A program made the position numbers and the translations under genes. From contig NC_052409.1 of the NCBI RefSeq assembly GCF_009389715.1, positions 2,830,001 to 2,894,000 of the forward strand: a stretch of DNA of 64,000 nt. Reading direction: 5' to 3'. The notes below the pieces were generated by a model. It was given only the letters and a program-made list of their open reading frames with translations, was not told the origin of the DNA and made no database searches. This document shows positions 26,022 to 45,928 of the stretch, one piece after another. Origin of the DNA: Phoenix dactylifera (Eukaryota; Streptophyta; Magnoliopsida; Arecales; Arecaceae). Each line of letters opens with the position of its first letter. Within the stretch, counting starts at the first letter, position 1.

Positions 26022-29000
26022 ATGGAGGAAGAAGGAAAGCCAGATGCCCAGCTATTCCAGCTTCTATCCACGCTCCTCCAACAGGTTTCTTCTATATATT
26101 CGTCTTTGAATTAGCTGCTTTTTTTTTTCTTTGATTTTTTTTTTGTTGTTGATGTCTAATGGAAATATAGGGCCAGGGATTTTTTTAATAAAAAAATTAA
26201 TGATTTATATAGTTTTATTGAATCCTGAAAAGCTTTATTACGTGCCCAAGGGTCTTGTCATGTACTAGGTATCTCATTGTTGGGCGTGGAATAAAGGTTT
26301 GTTCCAGCAGTTGTGTCGAGGGCGATTAAAAATGTTCAGTTATTTCTTGTACGATTCAAAAACGTGTTTTTACACAATTTGAAGATTATTTCCTTTGCAA
26401 TTGTTGATGGTGGACGATACCTGAATCGCTTGATGAAGTGCTTTTGCTTCTTTCTGGAATCAAGGTTATGCTGTTTAGGATCGGTAGGTTATCTGGAAAA
26501 TAAAATATTGGATACGTATAATTTACCAGGATTGTAGAACTTGGAGGATCAGCTAATCGAAATTGCCTCTCCAGTTTTTAGCACTGCTGATGATATAAAG
26601 GAGTTCCATCACTAAAAAAAAATGATGTTAATAATGTTCTTACAGTATCAAAGTTAAATCAAGAAATTATCTGTACTTTGGATGCTTAAAGCATGTAACA
26701 AGAAAGTAGGACCTATAAAGGGGCTAGCAGAGAGCCCCAGGTAGTTACTATTTTATGTACTTATCATCTAGATACATGGTGACATAAATTATGAAATAAA
26801 CATTGGAAGTTATGTGCAACTCTAAAGTTTTTTGATGCACAACATGGTAGAGTGGTCTTCTCAGTTGCTCACTCTAGGAGATCATGAGAATTGGAATGCG
26901 ACAGCTATTAGATTATACATTATTGAAGAACTTATGATTCCTTTCACTCCAAATGGGTGGAACATACCTCCACCCATCTCATTGCCATTCATTCTTCTGC
27001 TTGAATATATAGTCTGATTGAATACATAATCAGAGTTAGGCCTAGAGAATATTCAATTTAAAGAGGTTTTGCAAGAGCAATGTTGTTTATGACTTGGTAA
27101 ATGTATGATCTGGAGGTCTGGTTTGCTTATGGTCTAGGAAAATTTGGTGTTGGGCATTACTGATCCATTTAGCAATTTGTTACATGGAGACTCCTCGTAC
27201 CTTTCCTCAAAGTTGCACTTGCTGATTGCAGCTTCTCATTTCCTGTTTTCCTACAAGGTTGAAGGGGAGTGCCTTCATTTGATTCGTAGATATGTAGTTT
27301 GAACTGAATGAATTACTAGAAGTTCTGCAGACACCTCCTGTGGCTGGTGATTCAGGAAAAGAAAAAAAAGAAGACATTTTGTATAAAAGTCTAGACATTG
27401 AATAAGTACCATTCTTTAAAAAAATGTCCTCTTGTATTTCACATGATTAGACCATTTGAATTACTTCTACTGGCTCATTTTTAACTCTGTCATTCCTGGT
27501 TTTAATAAGCACAAGCACAAATGCCTTATGACCTTTTGATCTCCTTTAGAATATATTTAAGTTGCAAAAAACTTCTTTGTTGCACAACAATCTTGATCCA
27601 TGCAATTTTGGAATCCTATGTGATATACTGAATTATATCCTTATTAATATGTATTTCATGATAATAAAAATATCTTTTCATTGATATTATCTAAAGCCTC
27701 ATGCTTGTATGGCATTCCAGCGACATTGTGTTCTGTATGCTTAGTTCTGATTCTTGTTAGACACTCTGATTTGGGTCATTTTTATATGCATCAATTACCC
27801 ATCCCCTTGCCTCATCAAACAAATAATACATCAACTGTGAATACCATACATCAAGATATGGGATATATGCTATCATCCGATTTATTTCTAAGTGCAAATG
27901 AAGGTTGATAGTACAAGTTGCCATATCCAGCACAAGCAAAATTGCCATTGGCATTATGTGCCAAATACTAACGTGATATACTACACTTAAAAGAAATAAA
28001 GCAAGGAGACACTCAATATACGTAGGATGCACCTGATATACACTTATTATCCTCTTTTGTGGTTCTGTACTAGAAGTGCTAGAAAGAGGAAAACATAATA
28101 CACATTGTCAGATATAGGCATAGTGCAAAATGATGCTATGGAGCATAAGTATTAAAAAGAATATAAAGCATCAGAGCATGGTTTATCAGAAGAAGCTACC
28201 AATCAATGATCCCTATGATTGAGGCAGTAGTAACTAGTAACACAAAATTTTTTTTGCCCTTAATAAGATGTTGGTAGAGCCTCCAAGTATTTATATTTTC
28301 TCTTTGAGAAGCTTTTCCTTTCTTTCTACATTTTCCAATAAATCAACAAATAATGAGCGGAACATTGCCAATGCCTCATTTTAGAGAAGATGAAAGGAGA
28401 CTATGCCGCATATTAAGCTACTCCATGAATGCAGTCATTGGGTAAAATAGTATAGGTAGGTCCCAATCTATTCCAAATTGTCCGGTTACTATCATATTAA
28501 AGCAAAATTGTGAGGAAAATTTTCATTATCCAACTCACAAATATGGAAAACACTAACGCCATCAATTCCTTTGGGCCTCTAATATGTACAAAGGATGCTA
28601 CCCTCTATCATTTGATCATTAAGAGACCTACTAGGAACAAACTGGTAATCTGTAATTAAGAGCTGTATATTAGTAGACATAACAATAACCATTGAATATG
28701 TCCCAACTATTTGGGGTTTGGCCTTATGAATCTTCATTTGCAAAGCATTCCTGCCCAAGGCTACCTCTGATGTTCTTGTAAACAATTCTACATCCTTTTC
28801 TCACAATTTCCGTATGTGTTACCTTATGTCTTCCCCTCCTCTTGACACATCCTTAGGCAAAGATTAAAGTATTCCTTATTGAAGCCACCTTAAATCTTCA
28901 TTCTATATGCCCATATCATCCTAATCGACTCTCCAATATTTTGTCCTCAATTTGCACAACTTCAACTGTTCAAGAGAAATATATTGATGAAGGGGGGAGC

Positions 29001-32000
29001 CTTACATATCATTAAATGACACATATTGAAGGTGGTGAACTATATCCAAATGGTACTAACAGGGCCGGCTCGGGCCTTAGGCGACTTAGGCGGTCGCCTA
29101 AGGCCCCCGACCCACGGAAGGCCCCCATCCCACGGTCCCCACTGCATAGTTTTTTTTTTTTATTTAATCTGTAGCCTTCTGCCTTTTCCATCCGTCTCCA
29201 ATAGCTAGAGTCGTAGCTGGGCGCTGGCCTGGGCAGTGGGCCATCAGGAAGAAGAAAGGGATTTGGTTGGCTTGATACACGCCTGAAGCCACTCTCATCT
29301 TTCATCCCTTCTCTTTTTTGGTTTTGGTCTTGGTTTTCCTTCCCTCACATTACTCCTGACCCAGCCGGGCCATCAGGAAGAAAGGGGGATTGGAAATGGA
29401 CTTCTTGGAGGGTGGAGATTCTTTTAATTTTCTCCTCTCGGTTTCTTCTTCCCTCTTCCCTCTTGGGTGGTACAGAGAGAAAAGGAGGGAGGGGGTTCAA
29501 TGGCTGCTGTGTGATGTTGCAGTCGCTGCTTGGGTACTCACTTGAAGGGGAGATGGTGGGATGAGACTTTTATTAATTAGATGGAGTGAATTTTCCATAA
29601 TGCCCCTACTTTCTTTTATAGGGAGGCCCCTTTCTGGACAAATTCTTTTTTTTACCTTGGCCATGAAGTGCCGTGGGATGACCTTTTCCTATTCTGCTCT
29701 TGCTTGACGGGGTAAACAGTATTGTCAAGCATTATCTCAGTTATTTAATCAGTTTCATGGCCCTTCTTTTAGGGTAATTATTTTTCTGTGCTCCCATTGA
29801 AGAATTATATTAAATTAAAAAGATTTCTTGTGTATTTTTGTTAGATTCATGCATCTTCGTTGAAATAGTGTACTTAATAGCTATCTATTTTCATATCATT
29901 TTTTAAGTATTTTATTTTTATTAAAAAAATTATTATTAAAAAAAAGGCCTCATTTATTGGATTCGCCTTAGGCCCCCAAATGTATTGGGCCGCCCCTGGG
30001 TACTAAGTTCATCCTATAAATGTTGCCAGTAGAGATTGTTAGACCATCTCAAGTTACTAGCATCATAATAGTTGCGTGGATGTTTGTAGATACATAAAGA
30101 AGGCGACATGTTAGAGCTAATGCCTAATAGTTCAATCAAAGATTTATCCGGTGTTTTGAGTTGTCTAACACAAATTTCCAAACATGGCTCTATGTTTGTG
30201 CATAAGGCCATGTGACTTTAACAGTGGGGTGCTTATGCACGGGGCTGTGACACATCTTTAAGTGCACTCCTTCTTTAGTGGGACTCATCTCTGGAGACTT
30301 GGCTATGTTTTCGAGAGAGGAACAAGAGAAGCTCATCAACCTAGGGTGGGAGCATATTTGTTAGCTTGTATAAATAAAACATTCTTATAATAAAAAAATA
30401 ATCCCAAGCATTTGATCATTTAAAGGGAGCTTTTGAATCTAGCAAGCACTCCTACCTCTCTTTTTTTCTTTCTTATTTTTTTCTTTTGCTGGAAGGACTT
30501 GTACTACTTAAAACTATGTGCAATGTGCAACGTGCGCATGCAACTGCTAAGTCAAATCATTTCCTTAGTTGATGGGATATTACTATACATCATAAACTCA
30601 GTGCTCTTCTTGCCTCTGTCATGCATTGCACATGCCGAATGCTGGTATGATATGGTCTGGATGTCAAACTGGTAATATGAACTTCAAAACTTGAGGACTG
30701 TATTGTTAATGACATAGATCATAGATGATAGCCTATATTTTTTTAAATCTCTTATTTGGGAAAAAAAGAGGAAAGGTTAAATTTCCATTTCTTTTCTACG
30801 TGGTTGTTATTCTTTATTCGAATTTCCCCCTTGTCGCTGTGGCGTTACACATGGAGATTTAATATCTAATAGTTCTTTATATTGCTTCATTCTTTTCATT
30901 TCTTTTCTTTTTTAGTGTGTCCATTTTAATGTCTCTACACTGTAAGCCAGATGTTTAGCTAGATATTTTTTTAGCCCAATAATGTGTTTCATCATGTTTT
31001 TTCCCCATGTGAATATGAGAATTGGGGATAAAGGACAATCTATTAGATCGTCAACAGACTTTAGTTACCCAAAGCAGGAGCGAATTTGAGTGCAGTGCAG
31101 GGAAGCAAATTTGTCAGACTGTTTTAGAATAGGAAGCACTTAAGAAGCAGATAAAGAGTGAATTCTGAAGCAGGTCTGCCACCCTTGATTAGAGCTTCCT
31201 GCTACTAAGAACCAGACCAATATTAGCAATCTATTTGATGCTTAACTATAGGATTTGAATCTTGAACAATTGGTTGATCAACTCCAAGTCAAGTAGTTGG
31301 CATGTATGAGGAAAATCAAATACATTATGAATTTTGTGTGTGTTTTTTTTTGTAAAATTATCTGTAAATCTGAAGAACATACATGCAAGGCTGTTCAGAC
31401 ATAGATGCATCGCCAGTATCGCTTTTTCCTCCTTTTCCAGGTCACATGGCATGGATTCATCAATCAGATTGTTGGCTTGCTGTCCTGCTGACAAACCAGT
31501 TAAAGTTGAAACCGTATCTTAAAGAGATTTTAGTGCTTTTATCTGAGGACAGAATGCCTATTTTTCCTTTGAACCTGTGGAGTTGCCGTCAAATGTACAA
31601 TCAATATATTGCTGAAAAAATCTGTCTTTATTCGAAGTTATGTAGCAGAAGGTTGATGACTTTTCATAAACTCTCATATTTCAAAATGGATTTTTTTCCC
31701 ACATTGTGGTTTATGCCTTTAGAGTCATCCATTATCTTGTGGATATCCTATGCGGTATCCTGCTAAATTCCATTGTTAGATGCGTCTTCTTGAGCAAGAC
31801 ACCTATTCTTCGAGGAAATTTATGTCAGATACTTAGGATGTCAATAAAATTATCCATGATAGTTGAAACCACTGATTGGTGGTCAATAAATTTCAGTTCC
31901 TATTCACACTTCTAATAACTTCCGCAGGTAGAATCATTGAGCAACCAAGAAGAAGTAGAACTGCGTGCCAAGATAGAAGCACTGGGTCTAGAGGTCACCA

Positions 32001-32353
32001 AGGTTCCACAAAAACCATCCAAGCATCTTGATGAGGTATGCGAGATTTCATGATAGTAGCTGTATTGACTTTTAGCTTTCTAGCTTTTATATTCCCTCAT
32101 GTGCTTTCTGCTTCTTGTTCAATTCTTCTAGCTGGAAATAGCTGCAGAGTTAGACAAGCTCTCCACCAAGCTGGATGATGTTGACAAGATGATATCCTCA
32201 ACCATGGCTGCTGACCCACAGGTAAAGTCCCTCTTGAGCAGCACAGCGGATGTCTGGATGCCAGTTATAACTGCAAATGCTGATGAAAGGCGCAGTTTTG
32301 CTGGAACAAATGGTGAAAGCAGTCAAGAGCAACAGGATTTGCCTGACCATTGA
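26022..32353 (+). CDS. Conserved-looking 130-residue coiled-coil protein of unknown function
   Basis: Three exons join in phase 0: 26022-26084 (MEEEGKPDAQLFQLLSTLLQQ), 31928-32035 (VESLSNQEEVELRAKIEALG onward) and 32132-32353 ending TGA. The product is 130 residues, acidic and largely helical in character, with heptad-like leucine spacing in LRAKIEALGLEV and ELDKLSTKLDDVDKMISS. A distinctive VWMPVITANADERR segment is followed by a polar Q/E/S-rich tail. There is no signal peptide or membrane helix, so it is probably cytosolic or nuclear. I do not recognise a named domain. Good donor and acceptor sites, phase agreement and coherent composition support a real gene. Intron 1 is 5.8 kb and carries two transposon remnants. 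Without splicing, exon 1 reads through into an unrelated 82-residue frame. Confidence 0.8.
28640..28985 (-). mobile_element. 3'-end fragment of an RTE/L1-like non-LTR retrotransposon (LINE), decayed
   Basis: Minus-strand translation gives ESRLG-stop-YGHIE, resembling the ESRLRWFGHV motif near the end of plant LINE reverse transcriptases. Further on are GRHKVTHTEIVRK (compare GRPKKTW.EVVRKD) and EVALGRNALQMKIHKA (compare LDR.AWR.RIHVADP). It ends with CCCCAAATAGTTGGGAC, the familiar 3' end of this family, and a TTATTGTTATGT tail. Stops and frameshifts show it is dead. It lies in intron 1 of the small coiled-coil gene. Confidence 0.7.
29060..29998. mobile_element. Non-autonomous hAT-superfamily DNA transposon (939 bp) with perfect 8-bp target duplication
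   Basis: The element starts CAGGGCCGGC and ends with the reverse complement of CAGGGGCGGC. It is flanked on both sides by the 8-bp repeat GGTACTAA (29052-29059 and 29999-30006). Both ends carry subterminal GCCTTAGGCGA / GCCTAAGGCGA words. An 8-bp duplication plus CAGGG termini is the hallmark of hAT. The interior has T-runs and GA-rich sequence but no transposase frame, so it would have been moved by a relative elsewhere. It sits in intron 1 of the small coiled-coil gene. Confidence 0.9.
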
Positions 32354-33426
32354 CTTTGTGATGTGCAGCATCTAAGTGGTTCCTTTCTTTTATCTGGATA
32401 CTTTATTGCGCCGAAGCCTGGGCAGCCTGGGCAATGCATCTTTATATGTCTAATGTCTTAACAGAGTTAATTATTGATTAGAATTCTGAGGTTCATTTGC
32501 CATGTGGTCAGTTGCATTTGGCTGAGGGTTGATGTTTTCTCCATGTTGTTTATATTTAGGTAGCTGCTTCATAGTTTCAAGCAAGTGCTATGTGATATAA
32601 AATTCAGCTAGTCCGCCTGTCTTTGCTTTCCCTTGGTACATTCTGAAACCAACTACTATAAGAAATCAATTTTAAATAAGATTCTCTCTTGGGATGGGGT
32701 TAGTATGTTGGAATGGGTGCCATTAAACAAGTTCTGGCACTCAACCATATGCTTCACAAGTAAGTCCTCTATTTTTGAGATTCTCATTAAAACAAAAGTC
32801 CTTGTTGATGAAGTCCACCTACTCTTTCCGAATACTTCTACCACAACAAAACATAGTCCAGCGCCACCTGAGGATGAATTTTATGTCAGCCGGGGCTAAT
32901 ATCATCTTTTATATGGATGAAATCATTATGTTGTCTGCAAACCGATGGCTGTGATGCAAAAGGCTTGTGTAGTTGTTGAATATGACCATGTTATCGCTGA
33001 CATCTTCTGTTCTTTAAAAATATAAATGGATTAGTAACTGAAACTTCTCTCAAGAAAATCAGTTATCTTCCATGGAGGTCTCTTATTGCTCCTTGATTTG
33101 TAGCTTATATGGTCATCAATCCAAAAGGCTGATAGAAGCATCAAACTAATTGATCACCTTAAAGATTGCTGCTTCATTGAATTTGAGCTAGAAAAACAGG
33201 GGCACATGTAACAAGTGACCTGATGTGGCTTATTTGGCAACCTGCTGATAAAAATAATGCAACAAGTTAAACGAGATAATGTAACTTGTGTCATTTTGGA
33301 TAGCTCATCCTGGCTAAATGCTTGTTTGATTGCCCATAGCTGAGCGTCCAAACGCGGTTTAACTCAAGGAAGCTTACTTCAAGCATTATACCGGCTTGAA
33401 GTGAATTGTCGTAGCCAAATTTAGGA

Positions 33427-33538
33427 AGAAATGGTTCGAAATGAGCTCCAGTTTACTCCATTTACCTTGATCCGGACAGGAAAGAAATGGTTCGGAATGA
33501 GCTCCTGTTTAGTCCATCTACCTTGATCCAAACAGGCA
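33427..33538. repeat. 56-bp tandem duplication
   Basis: AGAAATGGTTCG...ACCTTGATCC(G/A)(G/A)ACAGG is present twice, starting at 33427 and at 33483, with a handful of substitutions. No gene overlaps it. Confidence 0.85.
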
Positions 33539-33636
33539 AAAAAAAGCATTGTCGATCCATTGGTGTGTTAAACTATGGCACCATTTACTATCTATTATTA
33601 GCTGACATATATATGTATGTATGTATCTACCTATTG

Positions 33637-33637
<1 letters not shown>

Positions 33638-33687
<50 letters not shown>

Positions 33688-34249
33688 ATGTATATATGTG
33701 TATGTATGTATGTATAAAGAGAGAGAAATGGGCTATAATTTTTTTGAGGGGAGAGGATATTTTTTTCTCTTAATTCCAAAATCAATAATGGATATCCAAA
33801 TTGAAGATCCATACATTTGATTAAGGTCTATACCACAAACATATCTAAAAGTCAAAAATTTTATAATTTCATTGTCTTTAACATATTCATCACATGGACA
33901 CAAAAATAGGTGTTTTTCATTGCAATAATATGCTATAATATATAATAAATTATTTAAATTGAGAATCCAACTATTGATCATATACATGTGCTAACATGTA
34001 TATATTGAAAATCAATAAATTTAATGTTTTGATCGTAGCAAAATATGATCCGATATCGTTTTAACTATTTATTTTTATATTTTTTTGATGCATAAGTTAG
34101 AGACAATAAAAATATGTAATTTTTTGTTTCTAAATATTTTTAGTGGTATAGATTATGATTGAATCTTTAATTTGGATGGCCATTATTGATTTGAATATAA
34201 AAGTTAGATGTTCAGAGGAGCATAATCTCTCTCTCTCTCTCTCTCTCTA
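33638..34249. mobile_element. Microsatellite-flanked MITE-like inverted repeat
   Basis: Begins with an (AT)n run (33638-33684) and a GAGAGAGA word and ends in (CT)n (34227-34249). The left arm words ATCAATAATGG, ATCCAAATTGAAGATC, TCTATACCAC and ATTGTCTTTAAC recur in the same order in the reverse complement of the right arm as ATCAATAATGG, ATCCAAATTAAAGATT, TCTATACCAC and ATTGTCTCTAAC. Interior non-coding. The organisation resembles the rice micron type of MITE, which is also bounded by microsatellites. Confidence 0.65.
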
Positions 34250-34926
34250 TCTTGTTTTGTCTGCAATGTAATTATCTTAGATTACCATCATGACAAGCTT
34301 TACAAAATTAGTTGTTCCATTATGCTACATTCATGCTAGTTTATCGTTACTATTTATTTATTAGCTTCATGCAGGTTAATTTGGCAGTGGTTAAAGCACA
34401 ACTAAACCAAGCCAATCCGGTTCAATATGGATATCATAACGAATTCTTCGTAAACTTAACTTTATTCACCATTATTAGTTCTAATTTATCCACCACTTAG
34501 GGTGACCAATACACGCGCGGCGTCTCTATTTAGAATGTTCCCTACATCTAACTCCAACAGTTATTTCTGTTATGTTCACTCTCACGTACTCTGACCTTCC
34601 AAACAAGAATAAGCCATTAGGGTCAACAACACACGGAGAGACGCGTGAAGCGTGATCTGAAGGGTGCACCTATCAATTCCTGGCCCAAGTTAAAGAAAGC
34701 CGAATTTGACGTCATATAGTTGTCCAAATCCAGAAACAAAAAAGTCATCCGTGCTCCTCCCTTTCCTCCCCACCTTCTAATCTTCGCGAAAAGGCCAAAA
34801 GAAAGAACAAATACGTAAAAAAACAAACTTTTTTCATTTCTTAAATTTTTCAGAACTTCTAGTGGGCTCCCTCTTCCCGAGCTTTTCTTCCCCAAATCCA
34901 ACCTCCCCTCTCTTTTTCGCTCCTCG

Positions 34927-35099
34927 ATGGCTTCTTTCCCTCTAAAAACCTAAATATCAGGTATTTCGATGCCCAAATCCAGTATTTTCTCCAAAATTTG
35001 ATGCTTTCGAGCTCGCAGGAGCTGCCAAAGCCGCGATTTTTCCATCAGGAAAAGCTACTGAATTGGTGATCTCGATCGACCGATCGATCGATGTGTTGA
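34927..35099 (+). promoter_or_regulatory. Cluster of four short upstream ORFs before the CDPK start
   Basis: Four ATGs precede the main start, each closed by a stop before it: 34927-34953 (8 codons), 34969-35001 (10 codons), 35001-35069 (22 codons, its ATG overlapping the previous stop by one base) and 35091-35099 (2 codons). If the leader is unspliced and begins upstream, these would reduce translation of the kinase. A CAG/GTATTT donor-like site at 34960 could remove some of them by splicing. The transcription start is not known. Confidence 0.4.
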
Positions 35100-35118
35100 G
35101 GGATTTCGTGGTCGTTTC

Positions 35119-44185
<9,067 letters not shown>

Positions 44186-45928
44186 CCATGTACCGATTCC
44201 GTTACAAACTCTTCACTTATTTCCTTTTTCTACCATTTTTTGTACTAGTCTTGTGAATTGAATGTAGAGAAATGACAGCAAATCTTTTAAAGATTTTTAT
44301 GATGATTTATCGAAGTTTGGAAAATGAGAAAGCTCTCATGTACAAAATGTATGGAGTTAACATGTTAAAGATGTCGTTGATTGTTCGGACACTCGTCTGT
44401 TAAATGACATCTATGATGAAATGATAACGGTGAATCTCTGTTTTGTGAATTTTGAATGTATTGTGGAGCTATGGTTAATATATACCACTCCTGGGGCTGT
44501 GGGAGCTACTGGAGTGACCACTGTTTTAATGGGATGCAGTTTATACTCCAAAACTCGCAATGCACAATCTCAGAAAACCCTTCATTCTTGGGAATCAGAA
44601 GCTGGCTAGTGGTTTCGAGGTGTTTCAGAGACTGGCTGCGCTGGGCTCGGAAGAACTGGGTTCCCAGCTACACTTGCTCGCATCTATATATGGATGAACT
44701 GATGGGCAAGACCGCCGCGCAAATAGCATCAGCCATCAGAAGTGGGAAGAACAAGGAAGGAGCAAGCCACGCTGCAGCCAGATGAGTTGCAGTCCCGACA
44801 ACGATGGCCACAGCGATGAGAGAGAGGGCAGGATTTCGACAGGGATTTGGAACGCGAGAGAGGAGCCAGTTCTCGCGGCAGAAGCTTGAGATCCAGGCAG
44901 GAATGGCCGATGAAGTACCTCCTCTGATGTCTCACCTCAGATCGGCAAAGTAGACAGCAAGAACCCCCTTGGACTCTGCCATGCCACAAGAAGACCAGGC
45001 AGAAGCTTGCAGTGACGCAACTACGGTTACGCTGCTCGCGGTCATTCAGCTGTGGGATCCATTGCTGCGACGATACGAGATGGTCGGAGCCCCTGCAGTT
45101 GCTATAATTCAAGCAGCGAGAGTGAATGATGGTTCGAGGCGGCCAACTGGAGACTGAAGCCAGGAGGGTGGCGGAGCATTTGAGGCGCGCCGGGGAGAAG
45201 CAGAGGCTGACTGCAATGCCAGGGGCTTGTCAAATCATTCATGGTGGCCAACTTGCATGCTGAGAAAACGAGTGCAAAGATGCGAAGAGAAGCTGGAAAC
45301 GTAAGATAGTATGCGGAGGCAAGAAGACTAGTGCACTTAAATCAAAACAAGGTTAAAAAATAAATGGCATTACGTATGCAAGTTGTTTGACTGTAATATA
45401 CGAGCCTTTCCATTGTACCCCATATATAAAAATACTAACAAACTTATGCAATAAATTATGCTGGTTTTTTTTCACATATATGAAGTAAACATGTACGCAA
45501 GTTAAAAATAAGCATTGACTATAGTGAAAACTTTGTAAGGTCATAGACTTGGTGAGTCACCGCTTTATCTTTCTAGTTCCAATTTTTATAATTTCAAATA
45601 AACTTCAAACAGTTGCATTCCATATATGGGGTACATTATATTTCCAATCACTAGCTCTGCAAAAGAAAAAAAGTTCAGAGAGTACTCATCTTATTTTTCT
45701 AACATGCAACACTTTATAGCATGAGTCCAAAATACAAAAAAGATTAAAAACAGATATAAAGGATTCTTTGATTTGAATCCTCTTATTCAAAGACCAGGCA
45801 AACCCACCATAAATGCTATTTAATCTTTTTTTATCATCAAAAGGACCAGATGGCCGAAGAACCAGTAGAGACAGAATGTTACTTAATCTTTGTATTATTG
45901 CTGAAAAGTAGGAGCAAGTAATTAACCT
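44186..45928. other. Intergenic region with GC-rich unrecognised block
   Basis: After the CDPK 3' end, a block at about 44600-45330 is clearly GC-richer than its flanks. On the minus strand one frame reads MAESKGVLAVYFADLR, then a stop, then about 85 codons including a hydrophobic run (ALSLIAVAIVVGTATHLAAA) before the next stop. I do not recognise any family; it may be a gene relic, an unknown repeat or chance. Confidence 0.35.

Larger units (their letters stand above)
32354..35118. other. Intergenic region and CDPK leader/promoter
   Basis: Holds the 3' end of the small coiled-coil gene, a 56-bp tandem duplication (33427-33538), a microsatellite-flanked inverted-repeat element (33638-34249), and the pyrimidine-rich upstream region of the CDPK gene. 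No other protein is recognisable. Confidence 0.7.

Noticed and set aside
31383..31766. 127-codon open frame in intron 1 of the small coiled-coil gene
   Set aside because: No recognisable family, AT-rich composition like the surrounding intron, and it is skipped by the in-phase splice.
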